Shown here: piece after piece, positions 33,283-42,713 of the stretch
Layout of the letters: each line of letters opens with the position of its first letter
Numbering within the stretch: the first letter of the stretch is position 1
NCBI GenBank assembly: GCA_013287815.1
Contig: JABDDC010000001.1
Span: 1-54,954 of the forward strand
Origin: Chlamydiota bacterium
GTDB lineage: Bacteria > Chlamydiota > Chlamydiia > Chlamydiales > Parachlamydiaceae
DNA length: 54,954 nt
Direction of reading: 5' to 3'
Notes under the pieces: model-generated
Seen by the model: the letters and a program-made list of their open reading frames with translations, nothing else
Databases searched by the model: none
What the model was told of the DNA's origin: nothing
Translations under genes and position numbers: made by a program

Positions 33283-34056
33283 TTAAGATGCTGGCGGGCT
33301 GCCGATAAATTTAGCTTCGCAATAAGAATTGCTATAAGGATTGTCGTAGTATGTTGCGTTGATCAGGATATGAGAAAAAGAAGCCATTCTCCAGTAGTTG
33401 TTAACACCCGTAATCAGTCGATCACCCACTCTCCATTTTCTGAATGAGTAGTCACTTGGATTGATCTGCCAAAGGGTATCATCATTCAACAGAACAATTC
33501 TGTTTGTTACGTCGATGTCGACGATAAACAACGAGCCGGAGACATTGTACAGCGGCACAGAAAGGATATCTGCATCTGCGTATTCACTCGTCGTCCTATT
33601 TTGGATCACATAGCCATAGGACGAAAACCAGGAGTACTTTGGCTTGATGTAAAGGAGGTCATCAGATCTCCAATTCCTGACGATATTGCGAGCAGAAAAG
33701 GCTATTGTCCATTCAGTCTGGTCATTCAGCTCAATGATGTCGCCGCTGTCGGAGCATCCCACAATGGCGTGATCAGCATCGGGATGGACAAAAGGGATAT
33801 ATTGATAGTCTTTAAAATCTTCTCTATAGTCAAAAAGGCTTGAACTTTGCAGAAGTTCATTTGGAAAATGAGAAAGTCTTTCTTCATTAATAGTATTATT
33901 TTCTTTAGCTGTTAAAGGTTCTCTAGTCTCTTTTTCTTCTTCCTGGATTGGAAGAATGGAGACGACATCATTTTCATTCTCTGCATTGATTACTCCTGTA
34001 GTAAATAGGCCCGCACATGCCAGTGCGACCACTAATTGTAAGTTCAGTAATTTCAT
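33283..34056 (-). CDS. Exported hypothetical protein
   Basis: 257 residues with a clear signal peptide (MKLLNLQLVVALACAGLFTT, cleavage near INA-EN). The mature part contains two similar beta-rich units: 'DIIELNDQTEWTIAFSARN' with 'WRSDDLL', and 'NRIVLLNDDTLWQINPSDYSF' with 'WRVGDRL'. This internal duplication suggests a two-domain periplasmic or surface protein. Function unknown. CAGGAGTAATC precedes the ATG. Confidence 0.7.
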   Translation of the reverse strand: MKLLNLQLVVALACAGLFTTGVINAENENDVVSILPIQEEEKETREPLTAKENNTINEERLSHFPNELLQSSSLFDYREDFKDYQYIPFVHPDADHAIVGCSDSGDIIELNDQTEWTIAFSARNIVRNWRSDDLLYIKPKYSWFSSYGYVIQNRTTSEYADADILSVPLYNVSGSLFIVDIDVTNRIVLLNDDTLWQINPSDYSFRKWRVGDRLITGVNNYWRMASFSHILINATYYDNPYSNSYCEAKFIGSPPAS

Positions 34057-34212
34057 TTGATTACTCCTGTTAATAAGTTAAAGTTTTTTGACTTAGGACC
34101 ACTCACATGAAAATCAGTTTTCGGTGAATTTGGTTGTATATATATGATACCAAGATTAAGGAAAAATTAAGAGAAAAAAAGTTCAGGTAAATTAGATTTC
34201 TGATTACTTAAA

Positions 34213-35568
34213 TTATTCGAAACTTACTCCCTGTGCAATCAAATTATCGATATAGGTTAAATCGAAATCAGATTTGAGGAATTTGTTATCATTCAACATG
34301 TGCAGATGGAATGGGATGGTAGAGTGAACGCCGCCGATATGGAATTCCCTCAGAGCCCTCTTGGCAATTGCAATGGCCTCTGTCCTGTCCTTGCCACGGA
34401 CGATGAGCTTTGCAATCATCGAATCATAGTTTGGCGGGATCGTATAACCCGAGTAGCAGGCACTGTCGACACGGACGTGTGGACCTCCCGGTGGCAGGTA
34501 GTATTCCAGTTTTCCGGGCGATGGAGAGAAGTTGTGCGATGGATTTTCGGCATTGATGCGGAACTGCATCACATGCCCCTTAAATTGCACATCTTTCTGT
34601 CTGAGTTGAAGCTTTTCCCCTTTGGCTATGCGTATCTGCTCCATCACTAGGTCGAATCCTGTCAACTCTTCTGTTACGGTATGTTCAACCTGAATGCGGG
34701 TATTGACTTCCATAAAATAAAAGTTGTGGCTTTTATCTAACAAGAACTCAACAGTACCGGCAGAGTAATAGCCAGCTGCCTTGACAACGTTGACAGCAGC
34801 TTGACCAATCTTTTGACGGAGTTTTTCCGAAAGGACAGGGCTGGGGGATTCCTCAATGAGTTTCTGGCGGCGCCTCTGGGTAGTGCAGTCGCGTTCCCCA
34901 AGATGAATGTAGTTGCCAAATTTGTCGCCCAACACCTGCACTTCTATATGCCTGGGATTCATAATCATTTTTTCAAGATAGACGTCAGGATTGCCGAAGT
35001 TGACTTCAGCTTCGGCACGAGCGGCAGCATACTGCTTGGTGAATTCCTCTTCATTATGGGCGATGCGGATCCCTTTTCCACCGCCCCCTGCGACGGCTTT
35101 GATGAAGATCGGAAATCCCAGTTTCTTGATATCTTTCAATGCCTGTTTGATGTCGGTGACGACACCATCAGAGCCTGGAATAATGGGGCACCCGGCAGAA
35201 TAGGCTGTTGCTTTTGCTTTGGCTTTATCGCCCAGCATTGCAATCGATTTATGGGATGGCCCAATGAAGTTAAGTCCGCAGCTTTCGCAGATGGAGGCAA
35301 AGTTAGAGTTTTCGCTCAGGAACCCGTAGCCGGGGTGTATTGCGTCAGCACCGGTGATCTCGCACGCCGACAAAATATTTGGGATCTTGAGGTACGATTT
35401 ATGCGATGGGGGTTCTCCGATGCAGATAGCCTCATCAGCGTGGAGGACGTGTAGTGCCTCTGCATCCGCCTGGGAATAGACTGCAACAGTTTGTAAACCA
35501 AGGTCATGACAAGCTCGGATGATACGTACGGCGATTTCACCACGATTCGCGATTAAGACTTTTTGCAT
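34213..35568 (-). CDS. accC: Acetyl-CoA carboxylase biotin carboxylase subunit
   Basis: 451 residues, full length. N-terminal 'MQKVLIANRGEIAVRIIRAC', ATP-grasp 'KAVAGGGGKGIRI', catalytic 'EMNTRIQVEHTVTE' (here 'MEVNTRIQVEHTVTE') are all present. It carboxylates biotin on AccB in the first step of fatty acid synthesis. It lies 6 bp after accB in the rpe-efp-accB-accC run. Confidence 0.97.
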   Translation of the reverse strand: MQKVLIANRGEIAVRIIRACHDLGLQTVAVYSQADAEALHVLHADEAICIGEPPSHKSYLKIPNILSACEITGADAIHPGYGFLSENSNFASICESCGLNFIGPSHKSIAMLGDKAKAKATAYSAGCPIIPGSDGVVTDIKQALKDIKKLGFPIFIKAVAGGGGKGIRIAHNEEEFTKQYAAARAEAEVNFGNPDVYLEKMIMNPRHIEVQVLGDKFGNYIHLGERDCTTQRRRQKLIEESPSPVLSEKLRQKIGQAAVNVVKAAGYYSAGTVEFLLDKSHNFYFMEVNTRIQVEHTVTEELTGFDLVMEQIRIAKGEKLQLRQKDVQFKGHVMQFRINAENPSHNFSPSPGKLEYYLPPGGPHVRVDSACYSGYTIPPNYDSMIAKLIVRGKDRTEAIAIAKRALREFHIGGVHSTIPFHLHMLNDNKFLKSDFDLTYIDNLIAQGVSFE

Positions 35569-35574
35569 TTCAAA

Positions 35575-36060
35575 TTACTCTGTGATTCGGAAAAGTTTGG
35601 ATCCAAATTCTACCGGCTGGCCTGACTCTACTAAGACCTCAATGACTGTACCTGCAATGTTTGCTTTGATCTCGTTCATTACCTTCATCGCTTCGATGAT
35701 ACATACAATCGTATTTTTATCGATTTTGTCACCTGGCTTGATAAAGGAAGGGTCGTCAGGCGTTGGTGAGATATAGAATGTCCCCACCATAGGCGAGGTT
35801 ACATAGAGGCTTTTATCATCTTGTTTAGGAGCTTCCAGCATCGATGGAACAGGGACCGAATTAGCACTATGGGAAAGGGTATAATCGGTGCGGGATAGCT
35901 GAGGCTGCTTGTATTCGTCATAGAGTTCCATGTTGACATCACTAGGGCGGATATCATGACGCTCAAGGCTAAGCTCAAAATCTTTTTGTTTGATCTGCAG
36001 CTTTTTAGTCCCTGTCCGTCCCATGGAGGTCATCAATTCTTTAATATGCTTTAATTCCAC
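35575..36060 (-). CDS. accB: Biotin carboxyl carrier protein
   Basis: 161 residues. The C-terminal biotinyl domain has 'VCIIEAMKVMNEIKA' with the biotinylated Lys; the N-terminal helix and a Ser/Pro linker are typical. Carries the carboxyl group between AccC and the transferase. Starts 19 bp after the DUF924 gene. Confidence 0.97.
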   Translation of the reverse strand: MELKHIKELMTSMGRTGTKKLQIKQKDFELSLERHDIRPSDVNMELYDEYKQPQLSRTDYTLSHSANSVPVPSMLEAPKQDDKSLYVTSPMVGTFYISPTPDDPSFIKPGDKIDKNTIVCIIEAMKVMNEIKANIAGTVIEVLVESGQPVEFGSKLFRITE

Positions 36061-36079
36061 AATATGTTTCCTTTATTAT

Positions 36080-36979
36080 TTAGTTAGGATAATATCCCCA
36101 GTTTCTCAGGTACTCAAGCTCTTCCGGGGTGGACTGACGGCCATTAATGATATTCATATAGGGAAAGCGTCCAAACTTCTTAATGACGTTTTGATGTATA
36201 AGGGCAAAAGTCAGAAATTGCTCAATCTGAGGTTGAATTTGTGCCGGTGTTTCTGCTACCAGCTGATTATATTTGGCAATAGATAATGTCTGCATGTTGG
36301 GATCTTCAGAATGCATCAAGGGCATGTAGTAAAAGGCTCTTTCAATAGGATATAATCTAAGGTCATCTCCCTTTTGCATTCCTTCTATCGCTAATCCTAG
36401 AGCCATCCGATCGGCCGTAAATGCCTGCGGCTTGTCTTGGTAAATCAGCCTTGGCACCTGATCAAGCAATATGATCAAAGCCAACCTGCCCCGCGGAGTC
36501 ATGCGCCAATCATTATATTGGCCGCTGACGGCATTATTAAGATCTGTTTCAAAGAGGTTAATCATTCTCATCTGATTTTCGGGCGTTTTTGCAAACCAGG
36601 CTGAAGACTTCTCAGCAGGGTATGAATCTGGCCCGGGTAGAGCCCCAAACCAGTTATCCAGAACCTGTTCATATTTAAGTTTAGGTGACTCAGGAGTTGT
36701 TGCCGGAGTAGCGCCAGGTCCCGGTGTAACGACAGTTCCGGGGCCAGGCACTTTAGGGGCAGCCGGGATTCCAGGGGCAGGAGTGACGACAGTTCCAGGT
36801 CCGGGCACGATGGATGGTGAGACGACTGTGGCAGTTCCAGGCGGAGAAGTAACGACTGTGCCAGGAACGGTAGTTGCCTGTAAGTCTGTTCTAGGAGCCG
36901 ATGTAGCGGGCCCTGGAATAGGTGTCTGTGCACTTAAAAAGCCGGAAAAAATTAATAAAAGAAACGAAAGCTTTTTCAT
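36080..36979 (-). CDS. Exported DUF924 protein with Pro/Gly/Thr-rich linker
   Basis: About 299 residues from the ATG at 36979; an upstream frame extension overlaps efp and is rejected. Signal peptide 'MKKLSFLLLIFSGFLSAQ', then about 85 residues of imperfect GPGTVVTP-type repeats, then a DUF924 domain: 'VLDNWFGALPGPDSYPAEKS', 'RGRLALIILLDQVPR', 'FYYMPLMHSED', 'NVIKKFGRFPYMN'. DUF924 is normally cytosolic and unlinked, so export plus a linker is unusual. It sits between efp and accB, where other chlamydiae have no gene as far as I recall. Confidence 0.8.
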   Translation of the reverse strand: MKKLSFLLLIFSGFLSAQTPIPGPATSAPRTDLQATTVPGTVVTSPPGTATVVSPSIVPGPGTVVTPAPGIPAAPKVPGPGTVVTPGPGATPATTPESPKLKYEQVLDNWFGALPGPDSYPAEKSSAWFAKTPENQMRMINLFETDLNNAVSGQYNDWRMTPRGRLALIILLDQVPRLIYQDKPQAFTADRMALGLAIEGMQKGDDLRLYPIERAFYYMPLMHSEDPNMQTLSIAKYNQLVAETPAQIQPQIEQFLTFALIHQNVIKKFGRFPYMNIINGRQSTPEELEYLRNWGYYPN

Positions 36980-36989
36980 CGTATTTACT

Positions 36990-37544
36990 CTACACCCTCT
37001 GGATATATTCGTCCGTTTTAGTATCCACTTTGATGATGTCACCGGTTTCGATGAAAGGAGGCACCTCAATTTTAGCTCCGGTTTCTAAAACGGCGATTTT
37101 AGCTCCGTTGGCTAGGTCTGAATCATCATCTGTCAATGTCTTTGCTACCATCAGTTCCAAAAATTGGGGCAGCTCAACGGCAAAGATCGAATCTCCATAA
37201 AAAAAAGCTTTCAGTTCAACCCCTTCTTTCAAATAATTTACTTTGCCACTGACAACACCTGTAGGAACATGAACCTGCTCCAGATTAACGATATCAAGGA
37301 ATAAAAATCCTTCACCTTCCGGATAAAGAAATTCCAACTTCCTTTCAGCTAGTGAGACATCCTTGATCGGCTGATTCAATTTAAAATTCTTTTCTACGAT
37401 ATCATTGGAAGTTAAATCCTTCAATCGAGCCTTGATAAATGGCGTCCCCTTCGGAACGGTGACCTTCACACTCGACTCTACACGGTAAAGCTTGTTACCG
37501 ATTGTTATTGTCATTCCCTGATTAAGTTGATTACTTGTCGCCAT
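36990..37544 (-). CDS. efp: Elongation factor P
   Basis: 184 residues, three KOW/OB beta domains. The tip loop is 'KVTVPKGTPFIKAR', with the conserved Lys at 32; 'FLFLDIVNLEQV' and the C-terminal 'GDIIKVDTKTDEYIQRV' match chlamydial Efp. It relieves stalling at poly-Pro stretches, relevant here because several neighbours are proline-rich. 5 bp after rpe. Confidence 0.95.
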   Translation of the reverse strand: MATSNQLNQGMTITIGNKLYRVESSVKVTVPKGTPFIKARLKDLTSNDIVEKNFKLNQPIKDVSLAERKLEFLYPEGEGFLFLDIVNLEQVHVPTGVVSGKVNYLKEGVELKAFFYGDSIFAVELPQFLELMVAKTLTDDDSDLANGAKIAVLETGAKIEVPPFIETGDIIKVDTKTDEYIQRV

Positions 37545-37549
37545 ACTGA

Positions 37550-38281
37550 TTATTCTCCTAATGCCGCAGCACGCATTTTCTTAATTGCATCTTTTAAATT
37601 GTGCTCTTTAAACAAGGCCGATCCAGTCACAATAACATTTGCTCCGGCATCAACACAACTTCTTACATTCTCAAAATCGATTCCCCCATCCACCTCAATA
37701 TTAAATTCTGGCAGATTTTCTTTACCCTTAGCCGTAACTCCACCGGCACGTATGTTCAGCTTATTGCATAGTTCTCGGGTAAAACTGACCTTTTCTAACA
37801 CTTCAGGCATAAAAGACTGTCCGCCGAAGCCTGGATTGACAGTCATTAATAAGATCATGTCGCATTTATCTAAATATTTGGGAATCATAGATATAGATGT
37901 TTCCGGATTGAAAGCTAAACCGGCTTTCACATTACACTTTCTAATATAATTTAAGGTTTCTTCTACCTCTTCCGTCGCTTCAAAGTGAATCGTGATACTA
38001 TCCGCACCGGCTTCCACAAAACGTTCGACATAATCATATGGATTATAAATCATTAAATGAATATCAAGGAAAAGATTGGTCGATCGATTTATCGCTGCAG
38101 TAACGGCTGGCCCCATTGTCAGATTGGGGACAAAATGTCCATCCATCACATCAATATGGATAGCGTCGGCACCCCCCTCCTCGGCCCGTTTGCACTCATC
38201 GGCTAAGTGTGCAAAATCAGACGCAAGAAACGATGGCTCGATTAAAATTCTTTTTGGTTCTTTCTTCATACGACCCATCAT
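37550..38281 (-). CDS. rpe: Ribulose-phosphate 3-epimerase
   Basis: 243 residues. 'IEPSFLASDFAHLADE', 'DAIHIDVMDGHFVPNLTMGP', 'DMILLMTVNPGFGGQSFMPEVLEK' and 'IEVDGGIDFENV' are the family's metal and phosphate motifs. Interconverts ribulose and xylulose 5-phosphate in the pentose phosphate pathway. The start could be at 38281, 38278 or 38269. First gene of the rpe-efp-accB-accC operon. Confidence 0.95.
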   Translation of the reverse strand: MMGRMKKEPKRILIEPSFLASDFAHLADECKRAEEGGADAIHIDVMDGHFVPNLTMGPAVTAAINRSTNLFLDIHLMIYNPYDYVERFVEAGADSITIHFEATEEVEETLNYIRKCNVKAGLAFNPETSISMIPKYLDKCDMILLMTVNPGFGGQSFMPEVLEKVSFTRELCNKLNIRAGGVTAKGKENLPEFNIEVDGGIDFENVRSCVDAGANVIVTGSALFKEHNLKDAIKKMRAAALGE

Positions 38282-38341
38282 AATTCATTGCCGATTCCAA
38301 GTCAAAGCAAAGGATAAAGGCCAGGAAAAAGCTAAAAGCTA

Positions 38342-38375
38342 AGGGCAGTAATCCAGCATGCTGGCTTACTGCCCT
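38342..38375. terminator. 34-bp palindrome between convergent/divergent units
   Basis: AGGGCAGTAA/TTACTGCCCT with a GCATGC centre and one mismatch, followed by CGCCCTTTTC on the plus strand. It lies 60 bp upstream of rpe. It looks like a bidirectional terminator, or a REP-like element. The remaining gap to 38532 has no gene. Confidence 0.5.
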
Positions 38376-38532
38376 CGCCCTTTTCATCTTTCTTCTTTTG
38401 CCCCTAGCCCTTACTCAAACGGTTCTTGCTCGATCCCGATACTGCTTAAAACGATTTCGGCAGCAATGGCCATTTCCAGAATTATGGCAGCATAATTGCA
38501 GCAGCCAAATCCCGATTTATCTTCTGTTAAAC

Positions 38533-39462
38533 TTATAGATCGTTCTCGTCCCAATCGTAAATACTCGGCGCTTCCTCCGAATCTGAAGAATCTTCCACGA
38601 TTTCTCTACGCGCAGCCATAGATTTACTAAACGATGCATTTCTCGTATGTATTACAGTTGTTACTGATTTTTCTACTCGATCATGTTTACTCTTTGCCAA
38701 ATGGAAAATCACTGCAATAGGACTTCTATCTGGAAGAGATGATTTTAGCTGTTTAGGAGTAGGTTTAAGCTGAATGCCAGTAATCGTACTTAGAGCAGGC
38801 TGAAATTGCAGAGCCCCCGGCTCCCCTGTTCTCATGATTGTCTTCGTTCCTAGAGGTATTTCAATTGGACTTGAAGAAACAGGCTCACCATATTGAATCG
38901 GTCTTGGAAAGATATTCATTGCCGGTGATCTGACAAGTGGAAATATTTGTACGATATCGGCTATGGGAGGGGCAGCTGGAGCGTCAGGAGAAGGAACCAG
39001 TGGATAAAGATCTTCTATTGTGTTTAAAGATATATTGTTAATTCTAGAAACAGCATCCAAATAAAAAGCAGTTATATTAAAAAGTAGTTTTTCAGCTGCT
39101 TGCATTTTATCTAGCGACAAATACGTTATTCTTAATGTATCAAGACCCTGTAAAGCGGTAATATAGTGCGAATTTAATTCGCTTTTTTTCTGATTTGTTG
39201 TTTCATCTTGAGTGCTTTTCTTTGATGTCAAAAAGCATTTTCCTATAATCTCATGGACGATCTTTATAGAAGTATCCCAATTATCGGATGTAAACCAACG
39301 CATGGTGCGCCATCTGTCATCTTTGGCTATAAGAAACCCTGTTTCATCCATCACCCTGACTTTATCGTTAGCACCTAACGATGACAGAACTTTTAGACTA
39401 GATAAAAGATTTTCCTCCGTCTTTCCCCATATAAAGTTGTTAGTACTTACAATTCCAACCAT
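38533..39462 (-). CDS. Hypothetical protein
   Basis: About 309 residues from the ATG at 39462, chosen because AAGAGGTGG lies just upstream; the longer frame has no such site. N-terminal half is globular and helical, the C-terminal 130 residues are Pro/Ser-rich ('PSPDAPAAPPIADI') with an acidic end (SSDSEEAPSIYDWDENDL). No signal peptide or domain recognised. It lies 100 bp downstream of the 653-residue gene. Confidence 0.65.
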   Translation of the reverse strand: MVGIVSTNNFIWGKTEENLLSSLKVLSSLGANDKVRVMDETGFLIAKDDRWRTMRWFTSDNWDTSIKIVHEIIGKCFLTSKKSTQDETTNQKKSELNSHYITALQGLDTLRITYLSLDKMQAAEKLLFNITAFYLDAVSRINNISLNTIEDLYPLVPSPDAPAAPPIADIVQIFPLVRSPAMNIFPRPIQYGEPVSSSPIEIPLGTKTIMRTGEPGALQFQPALSTITGIQLKPTPKQLKSSLPDRSPIAVIFHLAKSKHDRVEKSVTTVIHTRNASFSKSMAARREIVEDSSDSEEAPSIYDWDENDL

Positions 39463-39562
39463 AAACCACCTCTTAGCATTAAATCGGTAAAAAATAGAAC
39501 ACTTGGCAGTGGAAATTTTCGCTTCAAAAAACCGAATAGTCTGTTGTAGCACTGTATAATTT

Positions 39563-41524
39563 TTACCTTAGCAGTTCTGTCGATTTATAGCAAATGTGAG
39601 AAAGAGTGTCTTCGATGGTGCGTTGGAATTTAGCTTTTTGTTCAAAATTGCGGGCGCAGCATATATAGCCCAGGCAAGCATTGCCGTTGGCCTTGGTATA
39701 GGCGTAGGCAAGCTCGGTTGTAGGAATTTGAAGCTCCTGGATGGCATGGTTCAGCAGATCTTTGACCTGCATATCTTCAGCGATGACAATCACGAAGCAG
39801 TGGAAGGATTCCATGTGGAACTTGAGATAGACTCCATCCTGTCGGTACTCTTTGATCCCTTCCAGAAGCATGACGAAGAGGGTCCTGAAAGCTTTTGGAT
39901 CGAGCAAGGCGCGGATGACTAGCGGGGCCAGGGAATAGAAAAAATTTTCCAGGAGCCACTCATCGTAGTCTTTTTCATTGGAAAGACTTTTCTTGATCTC
40001 GGCCAGCAGTTCCTGCTCTTTAGAAATCATTCCTCCATTATAGTCGCGAACCTCTCCAATAACTTTAAATAGTTCGCCCACGACCCTTTGACGGGCCTTA
40101 TAAAGGTCAATGGTGTGGTCGGTCCTGAGAAAGTTTTCTTTGGGTATCTTTAATCTGAATACAGTCGCTTCCTTGGGATACTTTTTACGCAAATACCCCA
40201 TGATTTTAGTACGGTCGTGGAGATAGTCGACCGTGCTTCCGCTAATCTTAAACATCTCAGAAATACGGATGCTATTGTCCTTAAGGACACGCGCCAGTGT
40301 TATAGTGAAGAAGAGGTGGGAATAGGTCTGCTCATCAAATGAAATAATGACTTGTGGAATATCCCTGAGGTATTTAATTTGATTCGTCAAGCTAAGCATA
40401 TTGCGCATGATCTCTTCCTCATTGCGCGGCATAAAGACCGGATGAAGCTTATGCTCAATCCTGTTTTTCAAATTAGTCGGTAGGTCAAGCCGTAATTTAC
40501 GCATCTCAGCTAATGTGAAAGGACTGCCATCTCTCTTTTCAAACTCCATATTGCTGATGCAAATATTATCGGTCTTATGGACATGGTAGGAATGTTGGAT
40601 GGGCTGGGCGGTCGGAATATAATGGTTGATGGCGCGAAGGAGATGCTCTTCGCCAAAACTCTCGTGCTCCCTAACGAAATTCAATCCTACAAGAACACTT
40701 AAGACTCTTTTTCTCCCGTTTTTGGTCTGGACATAGGCTGGGAAGATCTTAAGGTAAAGGTGGCGGCGCTGTGCGTTTTTCCTGATGGCTTCTTTTAATG
40801 CTTTGCGGAATAAATACTGGACGCTGATGATCCTGCTTAAATGGCGCGGCTGCCTATTGGCCTTGAATTCATCCCGGCAGGTCACGAGGATCTGCTGCAT
40901 TTCAGTGAAAATATCTCTGTCAAAAGTCTGTGGAAACCTTTTTACCAGGAATGCGATAAACCCTTGAACAAGTGATGTCTTGTCATCTGCCGCCAGCCCC
41001 TTAACCTCCAGGATGCGCTGCGCATAGAATTCTGAATGCATCCCCAGTGTAATTTCAGCGGCAATGACCGGAAAATGACGCTGGATTTCTTCAAATTCAA
41101 CGTGATTTTCCACACTGATCATTACCTCGCAGATAGTATAGATGTCGTCGCCGATCTCTTTCAGAATAAAGTCAGATGCATATACCAAGACCACATTTAG
41201 CCTTTTTCCCGGACGAAGCCAGCGGCTTATCATTTCAAAGAAGAATTTAAAGGAATTGGAACGGTACTTAGATAAAGCAAAAAATGAAATGCTTTCCGGA
41301 AATTTATGCACCTCAGAGCAAGTTATTAAAGGGATAACCTGTTTAAAGATCTCCCTCTGATGTTCTCGTGTCTCCTCTTCAGTCTCTTTTTGCTCGAAGA
41401 AATCTGAGGGGAGGATCTTCTTCAATATCCTGAGGATGACAGTGCGGTAGTTCTGATTAATCTCAGCATCCCCTTCAGGGGATTCAAACAAGGTCTTAAC
41501 TGATAGAGGGGCTTCTTGAGTCAT
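39563..41524 (-). CDS. Large hypothetical protein, conserved-chlamydial type
   Basis: 653 residues, soluble, mixed helical, no signal peptide or membrane segment. Repeated basic stretches ('RRHLYLKIFPAYVQTKNGRKR') and several Cys near the C-terminus are visible ('NACLGYICCARNF'). Codon use and GC resemble the core operons rather than the AT-rich accessory genes, so it is probably old in the lineage. It follows the aspartokinase gene by 14 bp. Function unknown. Confidence 0.75.
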   Translation of the reverse strand: MTQEAPLSVKTLFESPEGDAEINQNYRTVILRILKKILPSDFFEQKETEEETREHQREIFKQVIPLITCSEVHKFPESISFFALSKYRSNSFKFFFEMISRWLRPGKRLNVVLVYASDFILKEIGDDIYTICEVMISVENHVEFEEIQRHFPVIAAEITLGMHSEFYAQRILEVKGLAADDKTSLVQGFIAFLVKRFPQTFDRDIFTEMQQILVTCRDEFKANRQPRHLSRIISVQYLFRKALKEAIRKNAQRRHLYLKIFPAYVQTKNGRKRVLSVLVGLNFVREHESFGEEHLLRAINHYIPTAQPIQHSYHVHKTDNICISNMEFEKRDGSPFTLAEMRKLRLDLPTNLKNRIEHKLHPVFMPRNEEEIMRNMLSLTNQIKYLRDIPQVIISFDEQTYSHLFFTITLARVLKDNSIRISEMFKISGSTVDYLHDRTKIMGYLRKKYPKEATVFRLKIPKENFLRTDHTIDLYKARQRVVGELFKVIGEVRDYNGGMISKEQELLAEIKKSLSNEKDYDEWLLENFFYSLAPLVIRALLDPKAFRTLFVMLLEGIKEYRQDGVYLKFHMESFHCFVIVIAEDMQVKDLLNHAIQELQIPTTELAYAYTKANGNACLGYICCARNFEQKAKFQRTIEDTLSHICYKSTELLR

Positions 41525-41538
41525 TTTAAATCGCTAAT

Positions 41539-42312
41539 TCATTCGTAAATGGGCTTCAACTGCCTCGGGAACGATTGGTCTGCTATCCAAGTTCCTTCTT
41601 CACTTTCTTCCGTAGAGATAAACGATCTGACTAGTAAAGGCAAGCCATTTTTTTGAGCCAGCTGTATGGCGCGGGCATGCAACACTTTGGCCCCGTTATT
41701 GACAATCTTCAAGGCAGATTTATAAGATAATGAGGTTAAAAGGGTTGCGTCTTTACAAAGCTTGGGGTCATAATCAAAAATCCCTTTCACGTCTTTGTAA
41801 AATTCAACCCGGTCAGCATTCAAGGCAACGCCTAAAGCAACAGCCGTGGTATCAGACCCTCCCCTGCCAAGCGTCGTAATTTCTTTCTGAGGGCTTATCC
41901 CCTGAAATCCGGCCACAATCGCCACCTGGCCATGACTAAGGCAATCATGCAAACGGCAAGGCCTCACATCCATGATTTGTGCATTGGAATGATTGCCGCA
42001 GGTCAAAATACCCGACTGGCTGCCGGTAAAGCTGATGGCGTCTATCCCCTTGCGGCAGAGGGCCATCGCCAGTAAAGACATACTAATACGCTCGCCGGCG
42101 CTAATCAACATGTCATATTCCCTTTGAGGAGGATTTGGATGGACCTTCCTGGCCAATTCAATCAGTTGATTGGTCGTCTGTCCCATGGCGCTAACGACCA
42201 CAACCACACGGGGGAAAGATTTACGCTTTTCAATAATCAAATCTGCGATGGAGGAAAATTGTTCCGGAGTGGCCACAGATGCCCCTCCAAACTTCATAAT
42301 TAATGTATTCAT
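41539..42312 (-). CDS. Aspartokinase-like amino acid kinase without ACT domains
   Basis: 257 residues from the ATG at 42312 (AGGATTTGGCT site). 'LIMKFGGASVATPEQ', 'VVVVSAMGQTTNQL', 'TTLGRGGSDTTAVALGVALNA' and 'EFYKDVKGIFDYDPK' identify an aspartate kinase catalytic domain. Monofunctional aspartokinases are usually 400 or more residues with a regulatory ACT pair; here the gene ends cleanly after the kinase. It would be insensitive to lysine or threonine feedback if active. It may supply aspartyl phosphate for diaminopimelate or homoserine. No dap genes are in view. Confidence 0.85.
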   Translation of the reverse strand: MNTLIMKFGGASVATPEQFSSIADLIIEKRKSFPRVVVVVSAMGQTTNQLIELARKVHPNPPQREYDMLISAGERISMSLLAMALCRKGIDAISFTGSQSGILTCGNHSNAQIMDVRPCRLHDCLSHGQVAIVAGFQGISPQKEITTLGRGGSDTTAVALGVALNADRVEFYKDVKGIFDYDPKLCKDATLLTSLSYKSALKIVNNGAKVLHARAIQLAQKNGLPLLVRSFISTEESEEGTWIADQSFPRQLKPIYE

Positions 42313-42374
42313 AGCCAAATCCTACTCGAAAACGTGTTGCGGGTCAATATAGAAGGTGGAGGGCTGTGATTAAA

Positions 42375-42457
42375 CCTAGAAACGGCGATTGGAAGGAGGT
42401 GCCAGATGCAATCTTTTGATTCAGAACACGTTGAGGCGAGGGGGGGCTTGCCCGTTT
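42375..42457. repeat. 82-bp direct repeat, left copy
   Basis: About 90 percent identical to 44017-44098 over its length; both begin CCTAGAAACGGCGATTGGAA and end near GCTT(G/A)CCCGTT. With the right copy it brackets the gene at 42714. The stretch 42313-42713 has no credible gene; it holds this repeat and the following inverted repeat. Confidence 0.8.
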
Positions 42458-42459
42458 GG

Positions 42460-42590
42460 GGACCTATGGGACCTATGGGACAAGACCGAAGATAAGTCGT
42501 TAAGGGTTGTAATCCTGCGTGCGGGATTACACCCCTTAGCGACAGAGCCCTTCGCCTTGTCCTATTGGCCCATACGTCCCATACGCCCCT
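42460..42590. repeat. Long imperfect inverted repeat with strong hairpin core
   Basis: The core 42496-42543 pairs GTCGTTAAGGG.TGTAATCC with GGATTACA.CCCTTAGCGAC. Outer flanks (GGGACCTATGGGACAAG near 42463 and CTTGTCCTATTGGCCC near 42557) pair imperfectly. It could be a MITE-like remnant or a terminator for the left operon. Confidence 0.5.
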
Positions 42591-42659
42591 TTCTGTAGCT
42601 ACCATACCCTAGTTGATTAATTTAATTAAAAAAATAATATTAAATAATAATAGTTATGT

Positions 42660-42665
42660 TATAAT
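42660..42665 (+). promoter_or_regulatory. Candidate -10 before the gene at 42714
   Basis: TATAAT in an AT-rich leader, 49 bp before the ATG. No -35 recognised. Same style as at 24491. Confidence 0.4.
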
Positions 42666-42713
42666 ACAGGATATGGTTAGTTATTTTATTAATTTAATTG
42701 ATGAGGCAACCAT

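Noticed and set aside
34801-35454. 217-residue plus-strand frame inside accC
   Set aside because: Antisense shadow of a conserved gene with full catalytic motifs; no domain in the antisense frame.
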